Counted from the first letter of the stretch, positions 32,834 through 43,480 are shown. The stretch is DNA of 48,132 nucleotides from Ligilactobacillus salivarius DSM 20555 = ATCC 11741 (GCF_001435955.1 NZ_AYYT01000015.1:1-48132); one strand, 5' to 3'. Numbers and translations: made by a program. The notes: generated by a model from the letters alone, not told the origin.

Positions 32834-34084
32834 ATGAAACAATTATCCATAGATGAATTGATTGAACTTCGAAAAGAGCCCGAATGGTTTAGAGCTAAGC
32901 GAAATGAAGCTAAACAATTAATTGAAACTACTAAATTGCCTAGTTTCCAAAAAATTAAGTATCATGACTGGGATATAAATGTTGATGGGACGAGTGTAAT
33001 TGATGATCAACCTAAATTTGATACTAACGCTGATGTCTATCAATATGCTAGTAATAAGGCACAAATTAAGTTACCATCAGAATTTCTTGATAAGGGTGTA
33101 ATTGTCGAAGACTTTGAAGATGCTTTGATTAATCATGAAGACATTATGAAGAAATACTTTATGGAAAAAGGATTAAAAATGGACGATAATCGCCTGTTAG
33201 CAGAACATGTAGCAAATCTTCAAAGTGGAGTTTTAGTTTATGTACCTAAAAATGTAGACTTAGAAACACCATTAACATGCGAATATATTCAAAATTCACG
33301 AGTTGAGGAAGATTATGTTCATCATGTACTAATTGTTACAGAAGCAAATAGTTCACTATCTTATGTAGAACGTTTAAAAACAGATGGTGATAAGAAAAAT
33401 ACAGCTAACATCGTAGTTGAAGTTATCGCTGGTGATGGAAGTCGAATTCACTTTGCTAGTGTCGATAATTTAAGTAAGAACACAACTGCTTATATGAATC
33501 GTCGTGGATACTTACAAAGAGATTCCAAGATTGACTGGGCAATGGGTATGATGAATTCTGGTTTAACAATCGGTGATTTTGATTCTGATTTAGTTGGCGA
33601 TGGCTCTCATGCTGAATTAAAAGTCGTAGGTATTTCAACAAGTGATCAAATTCAAGGAATTGATACACGAGTTACAAATATTGGAAAGAATACAATCGGT
33701 CATATCTTACAACATGGTGTTGCTTTAGATGCATCCGAATTAACTTTCAACGGCATCGGACATGTAATGAAGAGAAGTAAAGGCTCTGATGCACAACAAG
33801 AAAGTCGTATTTTAATGTTATCTCCACAAGCTAGAGGGGATGCTAATCCAATTTTGCTAATTGATGATAATGATGTTACTGCAGGACATGCGGCAAGTAT
33901 TGGTCGTGTAAATCCTGAACAATTATATTACTTAATGAGTCGTGGCTTACAAAAACGTTTAGCTGAAAAATTAGTAATTAGAGGTTTCCTAGCTCCTGTT
34001 TTAGATGAAATACCTTTGAAAGAAATTCGCAATGAGTTTAGTGAATTGATTGAAAGAAAGGTAAGTTATGATGAAGAAAACTAG
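32834..34084 (+). CDS. sufD: Fe-S cluster assembly protein SufD
   Basis: This 416-residue protein has the SufB/SufD beta-helix fold with the family end [22 protein letters not shown]. It pairs with SufB and SufC in the scaffold complex. The start follows AGGGGGC, 12 bases after sufC, and the end overlaps sufS. Confidence 0.95.
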   Translation: MKQLSIDELIELRKEPEWFRAKRNEAKQLIETTKLPSFQKIKYHDWDINVDGTSVIDDQPKFDTNADVYQYASNKAQIKLPSEFLDKGVIVEDFEDALINHEDIMKKYFMEKGLKMDDNRLLAEHVANLQSGVLVYVPKNVDLETPLTCEYIQNSRVEEDYVHHVLIVTEANSSLSYVERLKTDGDKKNTANIVVEVIAGDGSRIHFASVDNLSKNTTAYMNRRGYLQRDSKIDWAMGMMNSGLTIGDFDSDLVGDGSHAELKVVGISTSDQIQGIDTRVTNIGKNTIGHILQHGVALDASELTFNGIGHVMKRSKGSDAQQESRILMLSPQARGDANPILLIDDNDVTAGHAASIGRVNPEQLYYLMSRGLQKRLAEKLVIRGFLAPVLDEIPLKEIRNEFSELIERKVSYDEEN

Positions 34085-35297
34085 TGATTTAAGAAAAGAT
34101 TTTCCTCTTTTAGAAACTAAAATGAACAATCAGCCTTTAACTTACTTAGATAGTGCAGCTACTTCGCAAAAGCCTAAGCAAGTAATTAACGAAATTGCTG
34201 ACTACTATAATAAATACAATAGTAATATTCATCGTGGTGTCTACAATTTAGCAGTCGAAACAACTGATAAATATGAAAATGTAAGACATAAAGTGGCAAA
34301 TTTTATTAATGCTTATCGCGATGAGGAAGTACTTTTTACCAAGGGAACAACTCAAAGTTTGAACTGGATAGCACAAGGTTATGTTAGATATAACTTACAT
34401 GAAGGCGATGAAATTGTTACCACCTATATGGAGCATCACAGTAACATTGTTCCATGGCAAGCAATTGCACAAGAAAAGAATCTAAAGGTAAAGTATGTAA
34501 CTTTAACTGAAGAAGGTAAACTTGATTTAGACGATTTAAAGCAAAAGGTTACTGATAAAACAAAGATTGTAGCAGTTACTCATGTTTCTAACGTTTTAGG
34601 AACAATTAATCCAATTAAAGAAATTGCAGCTATTGTTCATCAAAGTAATGCAATTTTAGTAGTTGATGGTGCTCAATCTGTACCACATTTGCCGGTAGAC
34701 ATGCAAGATTTAGAGGCAGACTTCTATGTATTTTCGGGACATAAGATGTTAGGACCTACTGGAATTGGTGTTCTATGGGGAAAGTATGAACTCTTAGAAA
34801 AAATGCATCCTTTAGAATATGGTGGAGAAATGATTGACAGTGTAACAACTGAAAAATCAACATTCAAAGAGATTCCTTGGAACTTTGAAGGTGGAACGCA
34901 AAATATTGAAGGTGTACTAGGCCTTGGTGCTGCGATTGATTATTTAGAAGAAGTTGGAATGGGAAATGTAGCTCAAAATGATGAAGACTTACAAAAGTAT
35001 GCACTTGAAAAGTTAGCTAATATTAAGACTATTGAAATTTATGGTCCCAAAGATCCTGATCAAAGATGTGGAGTAGTATCCTTTAATTTGAAAGGTATTC
35101 ATCCCCACGATGTAGCAACTTTTTTAGATGCTGATGGAATTGCAGTTAGAGCTGGTCACCATTGTGCACAACCACTTATGGATTGGTTAGGTGTTAGTGC
35201 TACGTTGAGAGCAAGTTTCTATTTTTATAATACTTATGAAGAAATCGACAAATTAGTAGATTCTCTAAAGAAAGTAGAGGAATTTTTCCAAATATGA
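34068..35297 (+). CDS. sufS: cysteine desulfurase SufS
   Basis: This 409-residue PLP enzyme removes sulfur from cysteine and hands it to SufU. It has the PLP lysine Lys226 (FSGHKMLGP), the preceding DGAQSVPH and the active-site Cys366 (RAGHHCAQP) of group II desulfurases. It overlaps sufD by 17 bases (start ATG 34068, or the next ATG at 34071) and sufU by four bases. Confidence 0.96.
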   Translation: MMKKTSDLRKDFPLLETKMNNQPLTYLDSAATSQKPKQVINEIADYYNKYNSNIHRGVYNLAVETTDKYENVRHKVANFINAYRDEEVLFTKGTTQSLNWIAQGYVRYNLHEGDEIVTTYMEHHSNIVPWQAIAQEKNLKVKYVTLTEEGKLDLDDLKQKVTDKTKIVAVTHVSNVLGTINPIKEIAAIVHQSNAILVVDGAQSVPHLPVDMQDLEADFYVFSGHKMLGPTGIGVLWGKYELLEKMHPLEYGGEMIDSVTTEKSTFKEIPWNFEGGTQNIEGVLGLGAAIDYLEEVGMGNVAQNDEDLQKYALEKLANIKTIEIYGPKDPDQRCGVVSFNLKGIHPHDVATFLDADGIAVRAGHHCAQPLMDWLGVSATLRASFYFYNTYEEIDKLVDSLKKVEEFFQI

Positions 35298-35743
35298 GTA
35301 ATTTAAATAATTTATATCGACAAGCAATTTTAGAAGAAGCTAACCATCCACGACATAAAGGTAAGTTAGAAAATGAAAGTGTTGAAGTTGAATTGAGAAA
35401 TCCGACTTGTGGCGATGTTATTACCTTAACTGCATTAATTGAGGATAATAAAATAAAGGATATTGCTTTTGATGGCTACGGCTGCACAATTTCTCAATCA
35501 TCCGCAAGTATTATGACAAATGAAGTATTAAATAAAGACTTCGATACAATAAAAAATATGGTATTGTCATTTTCCGATATGATTACAAAAGAAGTAAAAC
35601 CTGATAGAAAAGTTTTAGGTGAGGCAATAATTTTAGAAGGGGTTAAACAATTCCCAGCTCGAATTAAATGCGCAATGTTATCATGGAAGGCAATTTATCA
35701 ACTTATTGAAAAGTATGAAGGAAAGGGTGAAAAGAATGATTAG
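35294..35743 (+). CDS. sufU: zinc-dependent sulfurtransferase SufU
   Basis: This 149-residue protein keeps the SufU zinc ligands Cys39 (PTCGD), Asp41, Cys64 ([10 protein letters not shown]) and Cys126 (IKCAMLSW). It accepts sulfur from SufS and passes it to SufB. The order sufCDSUB is the Firmicute standard. The last bases overlap sufB. Confidence 0.95.
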   Translation: MSNLNNLYRQAILEEANHPRHKGKLENESVEVELRNPTCGDVITLTALIEDNKIKDIAFDGYGCTISQSSASIMTNEVLNKDFDTIKNMVLSFSDMITKEVKPDRKVLGEAIILEGVKQFPARIKCAMLSWKAIYQLIEKYEGKGEKND

Positions 35744-37139
35744 TGAAGATATAAAAGACATTGGTGGCCAATATAAATATGGCTTTAAAGATGATATTGA
35801 ACCAATATATACAACTGGTGAAGGTCTTAGTGAAGAAGTTGTAAGAAATATTTCTAAAGCTAAAAATGAACCTGAATGGATGTTGGATATTAGATTGGCT
35901 GCTTATGAAAAGTACAAGACTTTGAAGATGGCTAATTTTGGACCAGATTTGTCAGAATTGGATTTAGATCATATTAATTATTTTAGACGTGATACTGATA
36001 CAGTAGCTAGAAAGTGGGAAGATGTACCACAAGAAATTAAAGATACATTTGATCGTTTGGGTGTACCAGAAGCTGAACGTAAATATTTAGCTGGTTCTTC
36101 TGCTCAATATGAATCAGAAGTTGTTTACCATAATATGAAAGAAGATTTTGCCAAAAAAGGTATCATATTTATGGATACAGATTCTGCAGTTCAAGAATAT
36201 CCGGAATTAGTAAAAGAATATTTTGGAAAGTTAATACCAGCAGATGATAATAAGATGGCCGCGCTTAATACTGCTGTTTGGTCTGGAGGAACATTTATTT
36301 ATGTGCCTAAGGGAGTGAAAGTTGAAACACCTATTCAAAGTTACTTCCGAATTAATGCCGGAAATTCAGGACAATTTGAAAGAACACTAATCATTGTCGA
36401 TGAAGGTGCTAGTGTTAACTATGTAGAAGGTTGTACTGCTCCTAATTATTCACAAGATTCCTTACATGCGGCAGTTGTTGAAGTAAATGTTTTGAAGGAT
36501 GCTTATTGCCGTTATACAACAATCCAAAACTGGTCCAACAATGTATATAGTTTGGAAACAAAACGTGCCAGAGCTTTGGAAAATGCTACTATGGAATGGG
36601 TAGACGGTAACCTTGGTTCTAAAGTAACTATGAAATATCCAAGTATCTATTTAGATGGTGAAGGTGCACATGGAAATATGTTATCTATTGCATTTGCAGG
36701 TAAAGGTATTGACTCTGATACTGGAGCAAGAATGATTCATAATGCTAAAAATACATATTCATCAACTGTATCTAAATCTCTCTGCAAAGATGGAGGAATT
36801 GCTGATTATCGTGGATATGTAAGATTTAACAGAGATAGCGATGGCTCATTTGCACACGTTGAATGTGACACTATCATTATGGACGACGAGTCTTCAAGTG
36901 ATACAATTCCATTTAATGAAGTATTAAATAGTAATGTCTCAATGGAACATGAAGCTAAGGTTTCAAAAATTTCAGAAGATCAGCTTTACTATTTGATGAG
37001 TAGAGGTATTTCTGAAGAAAAGGCTACTGAAATGATTATTATGGGATTTGTTGAACCATTTACTAAAGAACTACCAATGGAATATGCAGTCGAATTGAAT
37101 AGATTGATTGAGTATCAAATGGATGGTAGTGTAGGTTAA
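35736..37139 (+). CDS. sufB: Fe-S cluster assembly protein SufB
   Basis: Read from the ATG at 35736 after GAAAGGGTG, which gives 467 residues, the normal length. It has [50 protein letters not shown] and the end [26 protein letters not shown], all standard SufB. It carries the site of cluster assembly in the SufBCD complex. It is the last gene of the operon and is followed by a terminator. Confidence 0.97.
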   Translation: MISEDIKDIGGQYKYGFKDDIEPIYTTGEGLSEEVVRNISKAKNEPEWMLDIRLAAYEKYKTLKMANFGPDLSELDLDHINYFRRDTDTVARKWEDVPQEIKDTFDRLGVPEAERKYLAGSSAQYESEVVYHNMKEDFAKKGIIFMDTDSAVQEYPELVKEYFGKLIPADDNKMAALNTAVWSGGTFIYVPKGVKVETPIQSYFRINAGNSGQFERTLIIVDEGASVNYVEGCTAPNYSQDSLHAAVVEVNVLKDAYCRYTTIQNWSNNVYSLETKRARALENATMEWVDGNLGSKVTMKYPSIYLDGEGAHGNMLSIAFAGKGIDSDTGARMIHNAKNTYSSTVSKSLCKDGGIADYRGYVRFNRDSDGSFAHVECDTIIMDDESSSDTIPFNEVLNSNVSMEHEAKVSKISEDQLYYLMSRGISEEKATEMIIMGFVEPFTKELPMEYAVELNRLIEYQMDGSVG

Positions 37140-37143
37140 TTAT

Positions 37144-37176
37144 AAAAAAGCATGCTTTTTAAGTATGCTTTTTTAT
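37144..37176 (+). terminator. terminator of the suf operon
   Basis: A long A/T-flanked stem built on AAGCATGCTT/AAGTATGCTT with one G-T pair and a T-run. Confidence 0.85.
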
Positions 37177-37214
37177 ATTATTGTGAAATATGTATATAAT
37201 TATAAATTTTGCTA

Positions 37215-37246
37215 AATTAGTACTAATTACTCATATGATGTATAAT
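37215..37246 (+). promoter_or_regulatory. palindromic operator and -10 of the VIT gene
   Basis: AATTAGTACTAATT (37215-37228) is a perfect 14-base palindrome covering the -35 position of TATAAT (37241-37246). It looks like the site of a metal- or redox-responsive repressor, identity unknown. Confidence 0.55.
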
Positions 37247-37331
37247 TTAATCGGGATAAAAGCGATTTATATAATTTAAATATATATATAAAAACGGTAT
37301 TATTTTTATATTTCGTGAGGAAGTGTACAAA

Positions 37332-37916
37332 TTGAAAGTTACGCATGTATTGAAAGTTAAGACTAATTTTTTTTGGGATAGTTTAAATGTTATAAGGGCT
37401 AGTATTTTAGGGGCCAATGATGGGATTATTTCAGTATCTGGAATCGTGTTAGGTGCTGCAGGGGCTAATCTTGATAGTAAGACCCTTTTAATCAGTGGTT
37501 TGTCTGGCATGCTAGCTGGAGCTTGTTCAATGGCTGGTGGAGAATGGATATCTGTAAGTACCCAAAGAGATATTCAAGAAAAGACAATGGAAAGACAAAG
37601 TCAGTTGGAAAATGAAGACTGTGAAAATTGTCCGATAAAATTGCAAAAGAATGATATCTTAATGCCGTTTCATGCTGCAGCCAGTTCTTTCTGCTCATTT
37701 ATAATTGGGGCAATGATTCCATTATTGACGATGATTCTAGCAAGACCAGAACATCGCGTGGTATTTACATTAATTGCGATGATTGCCTCATTATCAATTA
37801 ATGCAGTAGTTTGTACACACAACTCTGAGGTTTCAACTGGCAAAACAATTTTACGAAATGTTATAACCGGATTGTTGACGACGTTAGTTACCTTTATTTT
37901 AGGAGCGTCAGTATAA
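37332..37916 (+). CDS. VIT1/CCC1-family iron/manganese transporter, short form
   Basis: The start is read as the TTG at 37332 with GAGGAAG at 37317-37323 (a GTG at 37323 is too close). This gives 194 residues. It has the VIT signature IRASILGANDGIISVSGIV, the SGLSGMLAGACSMAGGEWISVSTQRD segment and three further membrane helices. The cytoplasmic metal-binding helices between helices 2 and 3 are about 35 residues shorter than usual, with a DCENC pair in the linker. The function is export or storage of Fe or Mn. The location beside suf suggests a link with iron balance. Confidence 0.85.
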   Translation: MKVTHVLKVKTNFFWDSLNVIRASILGANDGIISVSGIVLGAAGANLDSKTLLISGLSGMLAGACSMAGGEWISVSTQRDIQEKTMERQSQLENEDCENCPIKLQKNDILMPFHAAASSFCSFIIGAMIPLLTMILARPEHRVVFTLIAMIASLSINAVVCTHNSEVSTGKTILRNVITGLLTTLVTFILGASV

Positions 37917-37934
37917 ATTCTTTTAAAGACTAAA

Positions 37935-37975
37935 GACTCTATGCCTAAACTTTTTGGGGTATAGGGTCTTTTTTT
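37935..37975 (+). terminator. terminator of the VIT gene
   Basis: GACTCTATGCC (37935-37945) pairs with GGTATAGGGTC (37958-37968), followed by a seven-T run. Confidence 0.9.
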
Positions 37976-38139
37976 GTAATTTTAAGAAATTCTAAAATAA
38001 AATTAATGAAATTTATATTTTGATACATAAATCACATTTTTAAAGTTTATAAACTGTTGTCAAAAGTGTTGTCATATTAACATTTCTAATGATTAAAATA
38101 AATGATAGCGTTTATAAGATTTTTTGAAAATAAAAAACA

Positions 38140-38157
38140 TTGTGAACGATTTTTCAT
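38140..38157 (+). promoter_or_regulatory. imperfect Rex-like site upstream of pflB
   Basis: TTGTGAACGATTTTTCAT has one perfect Rex half-site (TTGTGAA) and a poor second half. It abuts the -35 of the pflB promoter. Confidence 0.35.
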
Positions 38158-38185
38158 TGAATTTAATTTAACTAAGGTGTAGTAT
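38157..38185 (+). promoter_or_regulatory. promoter of pflBA
   Basis: TTGAAT (38157-38162), 17-base spacer, TAGTAT (38180-38185) with an upstream TG. Confidence 0.6.
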
Positions 38186-38193
38186 TAACAGTG

Positions 38194-38208
38194 TAGAAAA
38201 CGTTTTCT
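38194..38208 (+). promoter_or_regulatory. cre-like CcpA site of pflBA
   Basis: TAGAAAACGTTTTCT contains the perfect palindrome AGAAAACGTTTTCT just after the start of transcription, the same core and placement as at adhE. A weaker cre-like sequence lies at 38102-38116. Confidence 0.65.
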
Positions 38209-38234
38209 TAAAAATCACAAAGGAGGCTTTGAGT

Positions 38235-40502
38235 ATGGTTGAAAAGACTCAAATGCAAAACGTTGATGTAAAAGATGCTTGGGAAGGATTTAGAGGAAAA
38301 GAATGGAAAGAAGAAATTGATATTCGTGAATTTATTCAAGATAACTTCACTCCATATGATGGAGATCAATCTTTCCTTGAAGGACCAACCGAAGCTACAA
38401 CGAAGTTAAACGATAAATTAATCGACTTAAAATTAAAAGAACGTGCACATGGTGGACCTCTTGAAGCTGATACAAAAGTAGTATCAACAATTACATCTCA
38501 TAAACCAGGTTATTTAGACAAGTCATTAGAAAAGATTGTTGGTTTACAAACAGATAAACCTATGAAACGTGCACTTATGCCATATGGTGGTATCAGAATG
38601 GCTAAAGGTGCTTTGGAAGCTTATGGATTTAAGATTGATCCAGAAACAGACTTTGTATTTGAAAATCTATCTAAGACACATAACCAAGGTGTATTTGATG
38701 CATACACAAGCGAAATCATGAAAGCTCGCCACAACAAGATTATCACTGGACTACCAGATGCATATGGTCGTGGCCGTTTGATTGGTGACTTCCCACGTGT
38801 TGCATTGTATGGTATTGATCGTTTAATCGAAGAAAAGAAAAAAGATTTGGAAAATTGTGGCGATGGTGAGATGACTAACGACATAATCCAAATGCGTGAA
38901 GAGATTTCTGACCAAATCAAAGCCTTAAATGATATGAAGATTATGGCTGAGTCTTATGGCTATGACATTTCCAAACCAGCTACAACAGCTAAAGAAGCAA
39001 TTCAATGGTTATACTTTGGATATTTAGCATCTATTAAACAACAAAATGGTGCTGCTATGTCTATTGGTCGTATCGATTCATTCATCGATATTTACATTGA
39101 ACGTGATATGAAGCGTGGTATTTTAACTGAAAAAGAAGCACAAGAATTAATTGACCAATTCACAATGAAATTGAGAATGGTATGCTTCATTCGTACACCA
39201 GCTTACAACTCACTATTCTCAGGTAACCCTATCTGGGCAACATTATCAATTGCTGGTATGGGCTTAGATGGACGTCACCATGTAACTAAGACATCATATC
39301 GTTTCTTAAATACATTGCATAATATGGGTGCCGCACCAGAACCAAATATCACATTACTTTGGTCTGATCGTTTGCCTGAATCATTTAAGCACTATGCTGC
39401 AAGTGTATCTATTGCAAGTTCTACAATTCAATACGAAAACGATGACTTAATGATGAAGACATGGGGAACAGACTACTATGGCATTGCTTGCTGTGTATCT
39501 GCACAACCAATTGCAAATGGTATGCAATTCTTCGGAGCTCGTGCAAATCTAGCTAAGGCTGTATTGTATGCTATCAATGGTGGTAAGGATGAACTTACAA
39601 AACAACAAGTAGGTCCTGCATACGAACCAATTAGCTCAGAATACATTGACTACGATGAATTCATGAAGAAATTCGATGACATGATGGAATGGATTGCTGA
39701 TATTTATGTAAATGCTTTGAACACAATTCATTACATGCATGACAAGTATTACTATGAATCAGCACAAATGGCATTGAAAGATACATTAGTAGATCGTAGC
39801 TTTGCTACAGGTATTTCTGGATTGTCTGTTGCTGCTGACTCAATTTCAGCTATCAAGTACGGACATGTTAAAGTAATTCGTGACGAAGATGGTATTGCTG
39901 TTGACTTTAAAGCAGATCATGACTTCCCTCGTTATGGTAACGATGATGATCGTGCTGACGATATTGCTGCATGGCTTGTTAAGGAACTATTTACTAAGAT
40001 GAGCAAGCATCATCTATATCGTGGAGCTAAGTTAACAACATCCGTTCTTACAATTACTTCAAATGTTGTTTATGGTAAGAACACAGGTACTACTCCAAAT
40101 GGTCGTCAAAAGGGTGAACCATTTGCACCAGGTGCTAACCCAGCATACGGAGCAGATACAACAGGTGCTTTAGCATCATTATTATCTGTTGCTAAATTAC
40201 CATACAAGTATGCTACAGATGGTATTTCTAATACATTTGCTGTAACACCAACAACATTGGGTCATGATGAAAAGATGCAAGAAGATACATTAGTAAACAT
40301 GATCGGAGGCTATATGAGAAAAGATGGTCATCATTTGAATATTAATGTATTCAATAGAGATACTTTATTAGATGCTCAAGCACATCCAGAGAAGTATCCA
40401 ACATTAACAATTCGTGTTTCAGGTTACTGTGTATACTTTGCTGATCTAACTAAAGAACAACAAGATGACGTTATTGCAAGAACCTTCCATACTTCAATGT
40501 AA
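38235..40502 (+). CDS. pflB: formate C-acetyltransferase (pyruvate formate-lyase) PflB
   Basis: Read from the ATG at 38235, eight bases after AGGAGG (38221-38226), giving 755 residues. This glycyl-radical enzyme splits pyruvate with CoA into acetyl-CoA and formate under anaerobic conditions. The catalytic pair Cys419-Cys420 (GIACCVSAQ) and the radical Gly730 (RVSGYCVYF) are intact. It is followed by its activase. cre-like and Rex-like sites couple it to sugar and redox state. Confidence 0.97.
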   Translation: MVEKTQMQNVDVKDAWEGFRGKEWKEEIDIREFIQDNFTPYDGDQSFLEGPTEATTKLNDKLIDLKLKERAHGGPLEADTKVVSTITSHKPGYLDKSLEKIVGLQTDKPMKRALMPYGGIRMAKGALEAYGFKIDPETDFVFENLSKTHNQGVFDAYTSEIMKARHNKIITGLPDAYGRGRLIGDFPRVALYGIDRLIEEKKKDLENCGDGEMTNDIIQMREEISDQIKALNDMKIMAESYGYDISKPATTAKEAIQWLYFGYLASIKQQNGAAMSIGRIDSFIDIYIERDMKRGILTEKEAQELIDQFTMKLRMVCFIRTPAYNSLFSGNPIWATLSIAGMGLDGRHHVTKTSYRFLNTLHNMGAAPEPNITLLWSDRLPESFKHYAASVSIASSTIQYENDDLMMKTWGTDYYGIACCVSAQPIANGMQFFGARANLAKAVLYAINGGKDELTKQQVGPAYEPISSEYIDYDEFMKKFDDMMEWIADIYVNALNTIHYMHDKYYYESAQMALKDTLVDRSFATGISGLSVAADSISAIKYGHVKVIRDEDGIAVDFKADHDFPRYGNDDDRADDIAAWLVKELFTKMSKHHLYRGAKLTTSVLTITSNVVYGKNTGTTPNGRQKGEPFAPGANPAYGADTTGALASLLSVAKLPYKYATDGISNTFAVTPTTLGHDEKMQEDTLVNMIGGYMRKDGHHLNINVFNRDTLLDAQAHPEKYPTLTIRVSGYCVYFADLTKEQQDDVIARTFHTSM

Positions 40503-40528
40503 TATTTAGAAGAGAGTAGGTGGAGAGA

Positions 40529-41365
40529 ATGAGTGCTAATCCTTTATTGAATCCAGTTCCAACTAAAGACGGTCATGTCGTAGGCTATGTACATTCTTTG
40601 GAAACTTTTGGGGCTGTCGATGGACCAGGTATACGTTTTGTCGTTTTTATGCAAGGTTGCCATATGAGGTGTAAGTTCTGTCACAATCCGGACACTTGGA
40701 AAACAAGGGTAGGTTCACAAATGACGACTGAAGAAGTTCTAAATAAGGCACTTCCTTATCGTAGCTTTTGGGGCGACAAAGGTGGAATAACTTTATCAGG
40801 TGGTGAAATTCTATTGCAAATAGATTTTGCACTAGAGTTATTCAAGATGTGCAAGGAAGAAGGTATTAGCACTTGTTTGGACACTTGTGGACAGCCATTT
40901 ACAAGAAGAGAACCTTGGTTTAGTAAGTTCAATGAGTTAATGGACTATACCGATATTCTATTAGTTGATATCAAGCATATTAATTCGGACGAACATAAGA
41001 GATTAACCGGATTCCCAAATGATAATATTTTGGATATGTGCGAATATCTTTCTAGCATAGGGAAACCTGTTTGGATTCGTCATGTCCTTATCCCAGGCAT
41101 CACGGATAATGATGAATACTTGAAACAATTGGGCGAGTATGTTAAGGAAAATCTTCATAATGTCGAAAAATTTGAAGTATTACCTTATCATACAATGGGC
41201 GTTCATAAGTATCAGGAAATGGGTATCAGATATCGTCTTGAAGGTGTTGAGCCTCCTACGCCAGAAAGAGTAAAAAATGCTGAAAAACTGCTAGAAGTAG
41301 ATAGATATCAAGGATATAAAGATTGGTATCCAGGCATTAATACTTTGGATCAACAACCAAGCTAG
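40529..41365 (+). CDS. pflA: pyruvate formate-lyase-activating enzyme PflA
   Basis: Read from the ATG at 40529 after AGGTGGAG (40518-40525); 278 residues. This radical-SAM enzyme generates the glycyl radical on PflB. The 4Fe-4S cysteines are Cys44, Cys48 and Cys51 (GCHMRCKFC), and GGITLSGGE follows. It depends on Fe-S clusters, which the suf operon nearby makes. Confidence 0.96.
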   Translation: MSANPLLNPVPTKDGHVVGYVHSLETFGAVDGPGIRFVVFMQGCHMRCKFCHNPDTWKTRVGSQMTTEEVLNKALPYRSFWGDKGGITLSGGEILLQIDFALELFKMCKEEGISTCLDTCGQPFTRREPWFSKFNELMDYTDILLVDIKHINSDEHKRLTGFPNDNILDMCEYLSSIGKPVWIRHVLIPGITDNDEYLKQLGEYVKENLHNVEKFEVLPYHTMGVHKYQEMGIRYRLEGVEPPTPERVKNAEKLLEVDRYQGYKDWYPGINTLDQQPS

Positions 41366-41386
41366 CTAAATTGGCAAATATAAAAT

Positions 41387-41435
41387 AAAAACATGGTATC
41401 GCTTAGTTTTGCTAAGTAGATACCATGTTTTTTGG
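41387..41435. terminator. bidirectional terminator between pflA and the patatin gene
   Basis: AAAACATGGTATC pairs with GATACCATGTTTT around an inner CTTAG/CTAAG stem, with A- and T-runs on the two sides. Confidence 0.9.
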
Positions 41436-41450
41436 TTTTAAAATGTATTT

Positions 41451-42329
41451 TTAGTCATATAGGGGTTCACTTTTTTGAAGATAGTTAAGCATTGCTTCAA
41501 GATTACTTTCAGCATCATTTCTACCTATATTATAGAGTTCAGTCATCTTTTTAGTATTGTGTTCAAGCCTACCAACTTTAACTGGATCCTTGGGTGATAA
41601 ACAAAAAATTTCGTCGTTGTGTTCAAGTTTATTTAAAACTTCAACAGAATGGTTATACATTTCAGGACGTCTGATAGCCGTTTTAACGAATTCTGGGTAT
41701 TCCTTGAAGCTATTACTGTAGAGGCGTTTTAAAGCAAAACTAGTAGGCTTTTTGCGATAATCACGTGGGCGAGTACGAACAACTACAATTTTTTGAAAAC
41801 CCATTTTTTGAGCGATATCAAAAGGGATAGAGTTAGCAATACCACCATCTAGACAAAGTCCTTTAGAAGTATTATGTGGCTTTGAGATGAAAGGCATAGA
41901 TGAAGAAGCTTCTAAAGCATCAATTAAGTCTTGGCCAGGTTGGGGATTACGTAGCGTCACAGCTTTTCCGCTTTCTAGAGAAGTAGCTACAACAATAAAA
42001 TCAGTTTCAGACTTTAAATAAGCTTTATTATCGAAATTATGCCAATCTAATCCATGATCATCAAATAAGAAATCTAAGTTAATAATACTTTCATGCTTAA
42101 AAGGGCGTGCTAAAGAGATATAGTCATGATCTTTACGGTATTTAACATTTACATTATAAGTTCTTTGATATTGTTTTGAAACGAAATTAGCACCATTTAG
42201 GGACCCTGCAGAAACTCCAATAACACAATCAAATTGAATATCATGTTCCAAAAAGGTATCTAGAACGCCAGAAGTATAGAGGCCACGCATTGCACCACCT
42301 TCTAAAACTAGAGCTGCATTGTAATACAT
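41451..42329 (-). CDS. patatin-like phospholipase
   Basis: This 292-residue acyl hydrolase has the oxyanion motif EGGAMRG (about 10-16), the nucleophile Ser40 in GVSAGS and the catalytic Asp161 in LDGG, so the Ser-Asp dyad is complete. It resembles the bacterial YjjU/RssA group. There is no signal peptide, so it acts in the cytoplasm on membrane lipids or acyl esters; the substrate is unknown. The ribosome binding site AAAGGA lies upstream on the minus strand. Confidence 0.88.
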   Translation of the reverse strand: MYYNAALVLEGGAMRGLYTSGVLDTFLEHDIQFDCVIGVSAGSLNGANFVSKQYQRTYNVNVKYRKDHDYISLARPFKHESIINLDFLFDDHGLDWHNFDNKAYLKSETDFIVVATSLESGKAVTLRNPQPGQDLIDALEASSSMPFISKPHNTSKGLCLDGGIANSIPFDIAQKMGFQKIVVVRTRPRDYRKKPTSFALKRLYSNSFKEYPEFVKTAIRRPEMYNHSVEVLNKLEHNDEIFCLSPKDPVKVGRLEHNTKKMTELYNIGRNDAESNLEAMLNYLQKSEPLYD

Positions 42330-42467
42330 GTAACCATTCCTTTCGAAAAATAACTAGAATTAATATAAACCTAAAAAGTAGAGATAGCAAGAATACAAAG
42401 GAATAATAAGAGAATTTAAATATTTAATTAGTCAAAAACAATGCAACTGTAAAATATTTAACAAAAA

Positions 42468-42498
42468 AACAACCTCTATTTTAATGATAGAGGTTGTT
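42468..42498 (-). terminator. terminator of the 100-residue gene
   Basis: Perfect 12-base stem AACAACCTCTAT/ATAGAGGTTGTT with an A-run on the plus strand, that is, a T-run in the minus direction. Confidence 0.8.
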
Positions 42499-42586
42499 GA
42501 CAGACAAATCTTTAATCAATTAAGAATACTTAAATATATCCAAGATAAGTATTAAAATAACAACTTAATTTAATGCTTATAATCAC

Positions 42587-42889
42587 TTATTCGACGGTTT
42601 TCATATATGATAATGCGTCGATACCCCTTAATGGTAAATAACTAGAGCTAATATTGGATTCATCAATATTAAGAACATAGTCTTCTTGAATATTTGTAAC
42701 TAAGTGAGACAAATTGTTAATTTGTTCAGATTCAAAGCGGTTAAAGGATAAATTACGCTTTTTCTTCATAGCATCTTCTAATGCACGGGAAATTGAAATA
42801 TTTAAGTAATGTCCAGTTTCACTGTTAGAAATACGCCATTCAATCTTATTTTCGTCATTGTTTAACTTGCTAATAATAATTTTATTCAT
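42587..42889 (-). CDS. hypothetical protein, 100 residues
   Basis: I do not recognise this protein. It is soluble, polar and mixed alpha/beta, starting MNKIIISKLNNDENKIEWRI, with no cysteine, membrane segment or signal peptide. It has a good ribosome binding site (AAGGTGG) on the minus strand and its own terminator, so it is probably expressed. It lies between a lipase gene and the partition genes; accessory plasmid function is possible but unproven. Confidence 0.65.
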   Translation of the reverse strand: MNKIIISKLNNDENKIEWRISNSETGHYLNISISRALEDAMKKKRNLSFNRFESEQINNLSHLVTNIQEDYVLNIDESNISSSYLPLRGIDALSYMKTVE

Positions 42890-43424
42890 ATATAATTACC
42901 ACCTTAATAAATGTAAATGCTTTCCCTAACTTACAAGTATAACTTTACTCTTATTTACGAATAAAAGCAAGGGTAAAATTGAAAATATAAGTAAATAATT
43001 GTTTTTACTTATTTAAAAAGTTGAATATCCATATAATATAAGGATTGGTATGTTAATATAATTGTTTTGATAAAGGATTATTGAATGGAATCAGTTATAT
43101 AAATTAATGGTATACAAATTTGTCTTTAAAAACAACAGATCGTAGACAGATTATTAAAATCAAAATTAGGAAATTAATTCCCAATAAAATAAAAAGTTAT
43201 TTTAACTTTCTGGAAAAATATGATTTTAATTATTTAAACTCAAAAATGATCAAATACTGTCAAATAAGGAAAAGATAGGATTTAACAGTATATAGTAAAT
43301 TCAAAAAATAGTAATTAATAACTATTGACTCAGAACTTAATCAGAACTCAAAATTCTCAGAATTTAACAAAAAAACAACAATTAATTAGATAAAAAAACA
43401 TAGGAACCTTTCAATTCGGTAAAG

Positions 43425-43450
43425 CCTAGCAGTAGCTAGGTTATTTTTTT
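43425..43450 (+). terminator. plus-strand terminator with no recognised upstream gene
   Basis: CCTAGC-AGTA-GCTAGG followed by TTATTTTTTT. A plus-strand transcript must end here, yet no plus-strand gene is seen in 42890-43424. Confidence 0.7.
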
Positions 43451-43454
43451 GCAA

Positions 43455-43480
43455 TAAAAAAGCCCTAGACGGCTCTAGGA
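43455..43480 (-). terminator. terminator of parM-parR
   Basis: CCTAGA/TCTAGG stem (43464-43469 with 43474-43479) with a T-run in the minus direction, directly after the parR-like stop. Confidence 0.75.
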
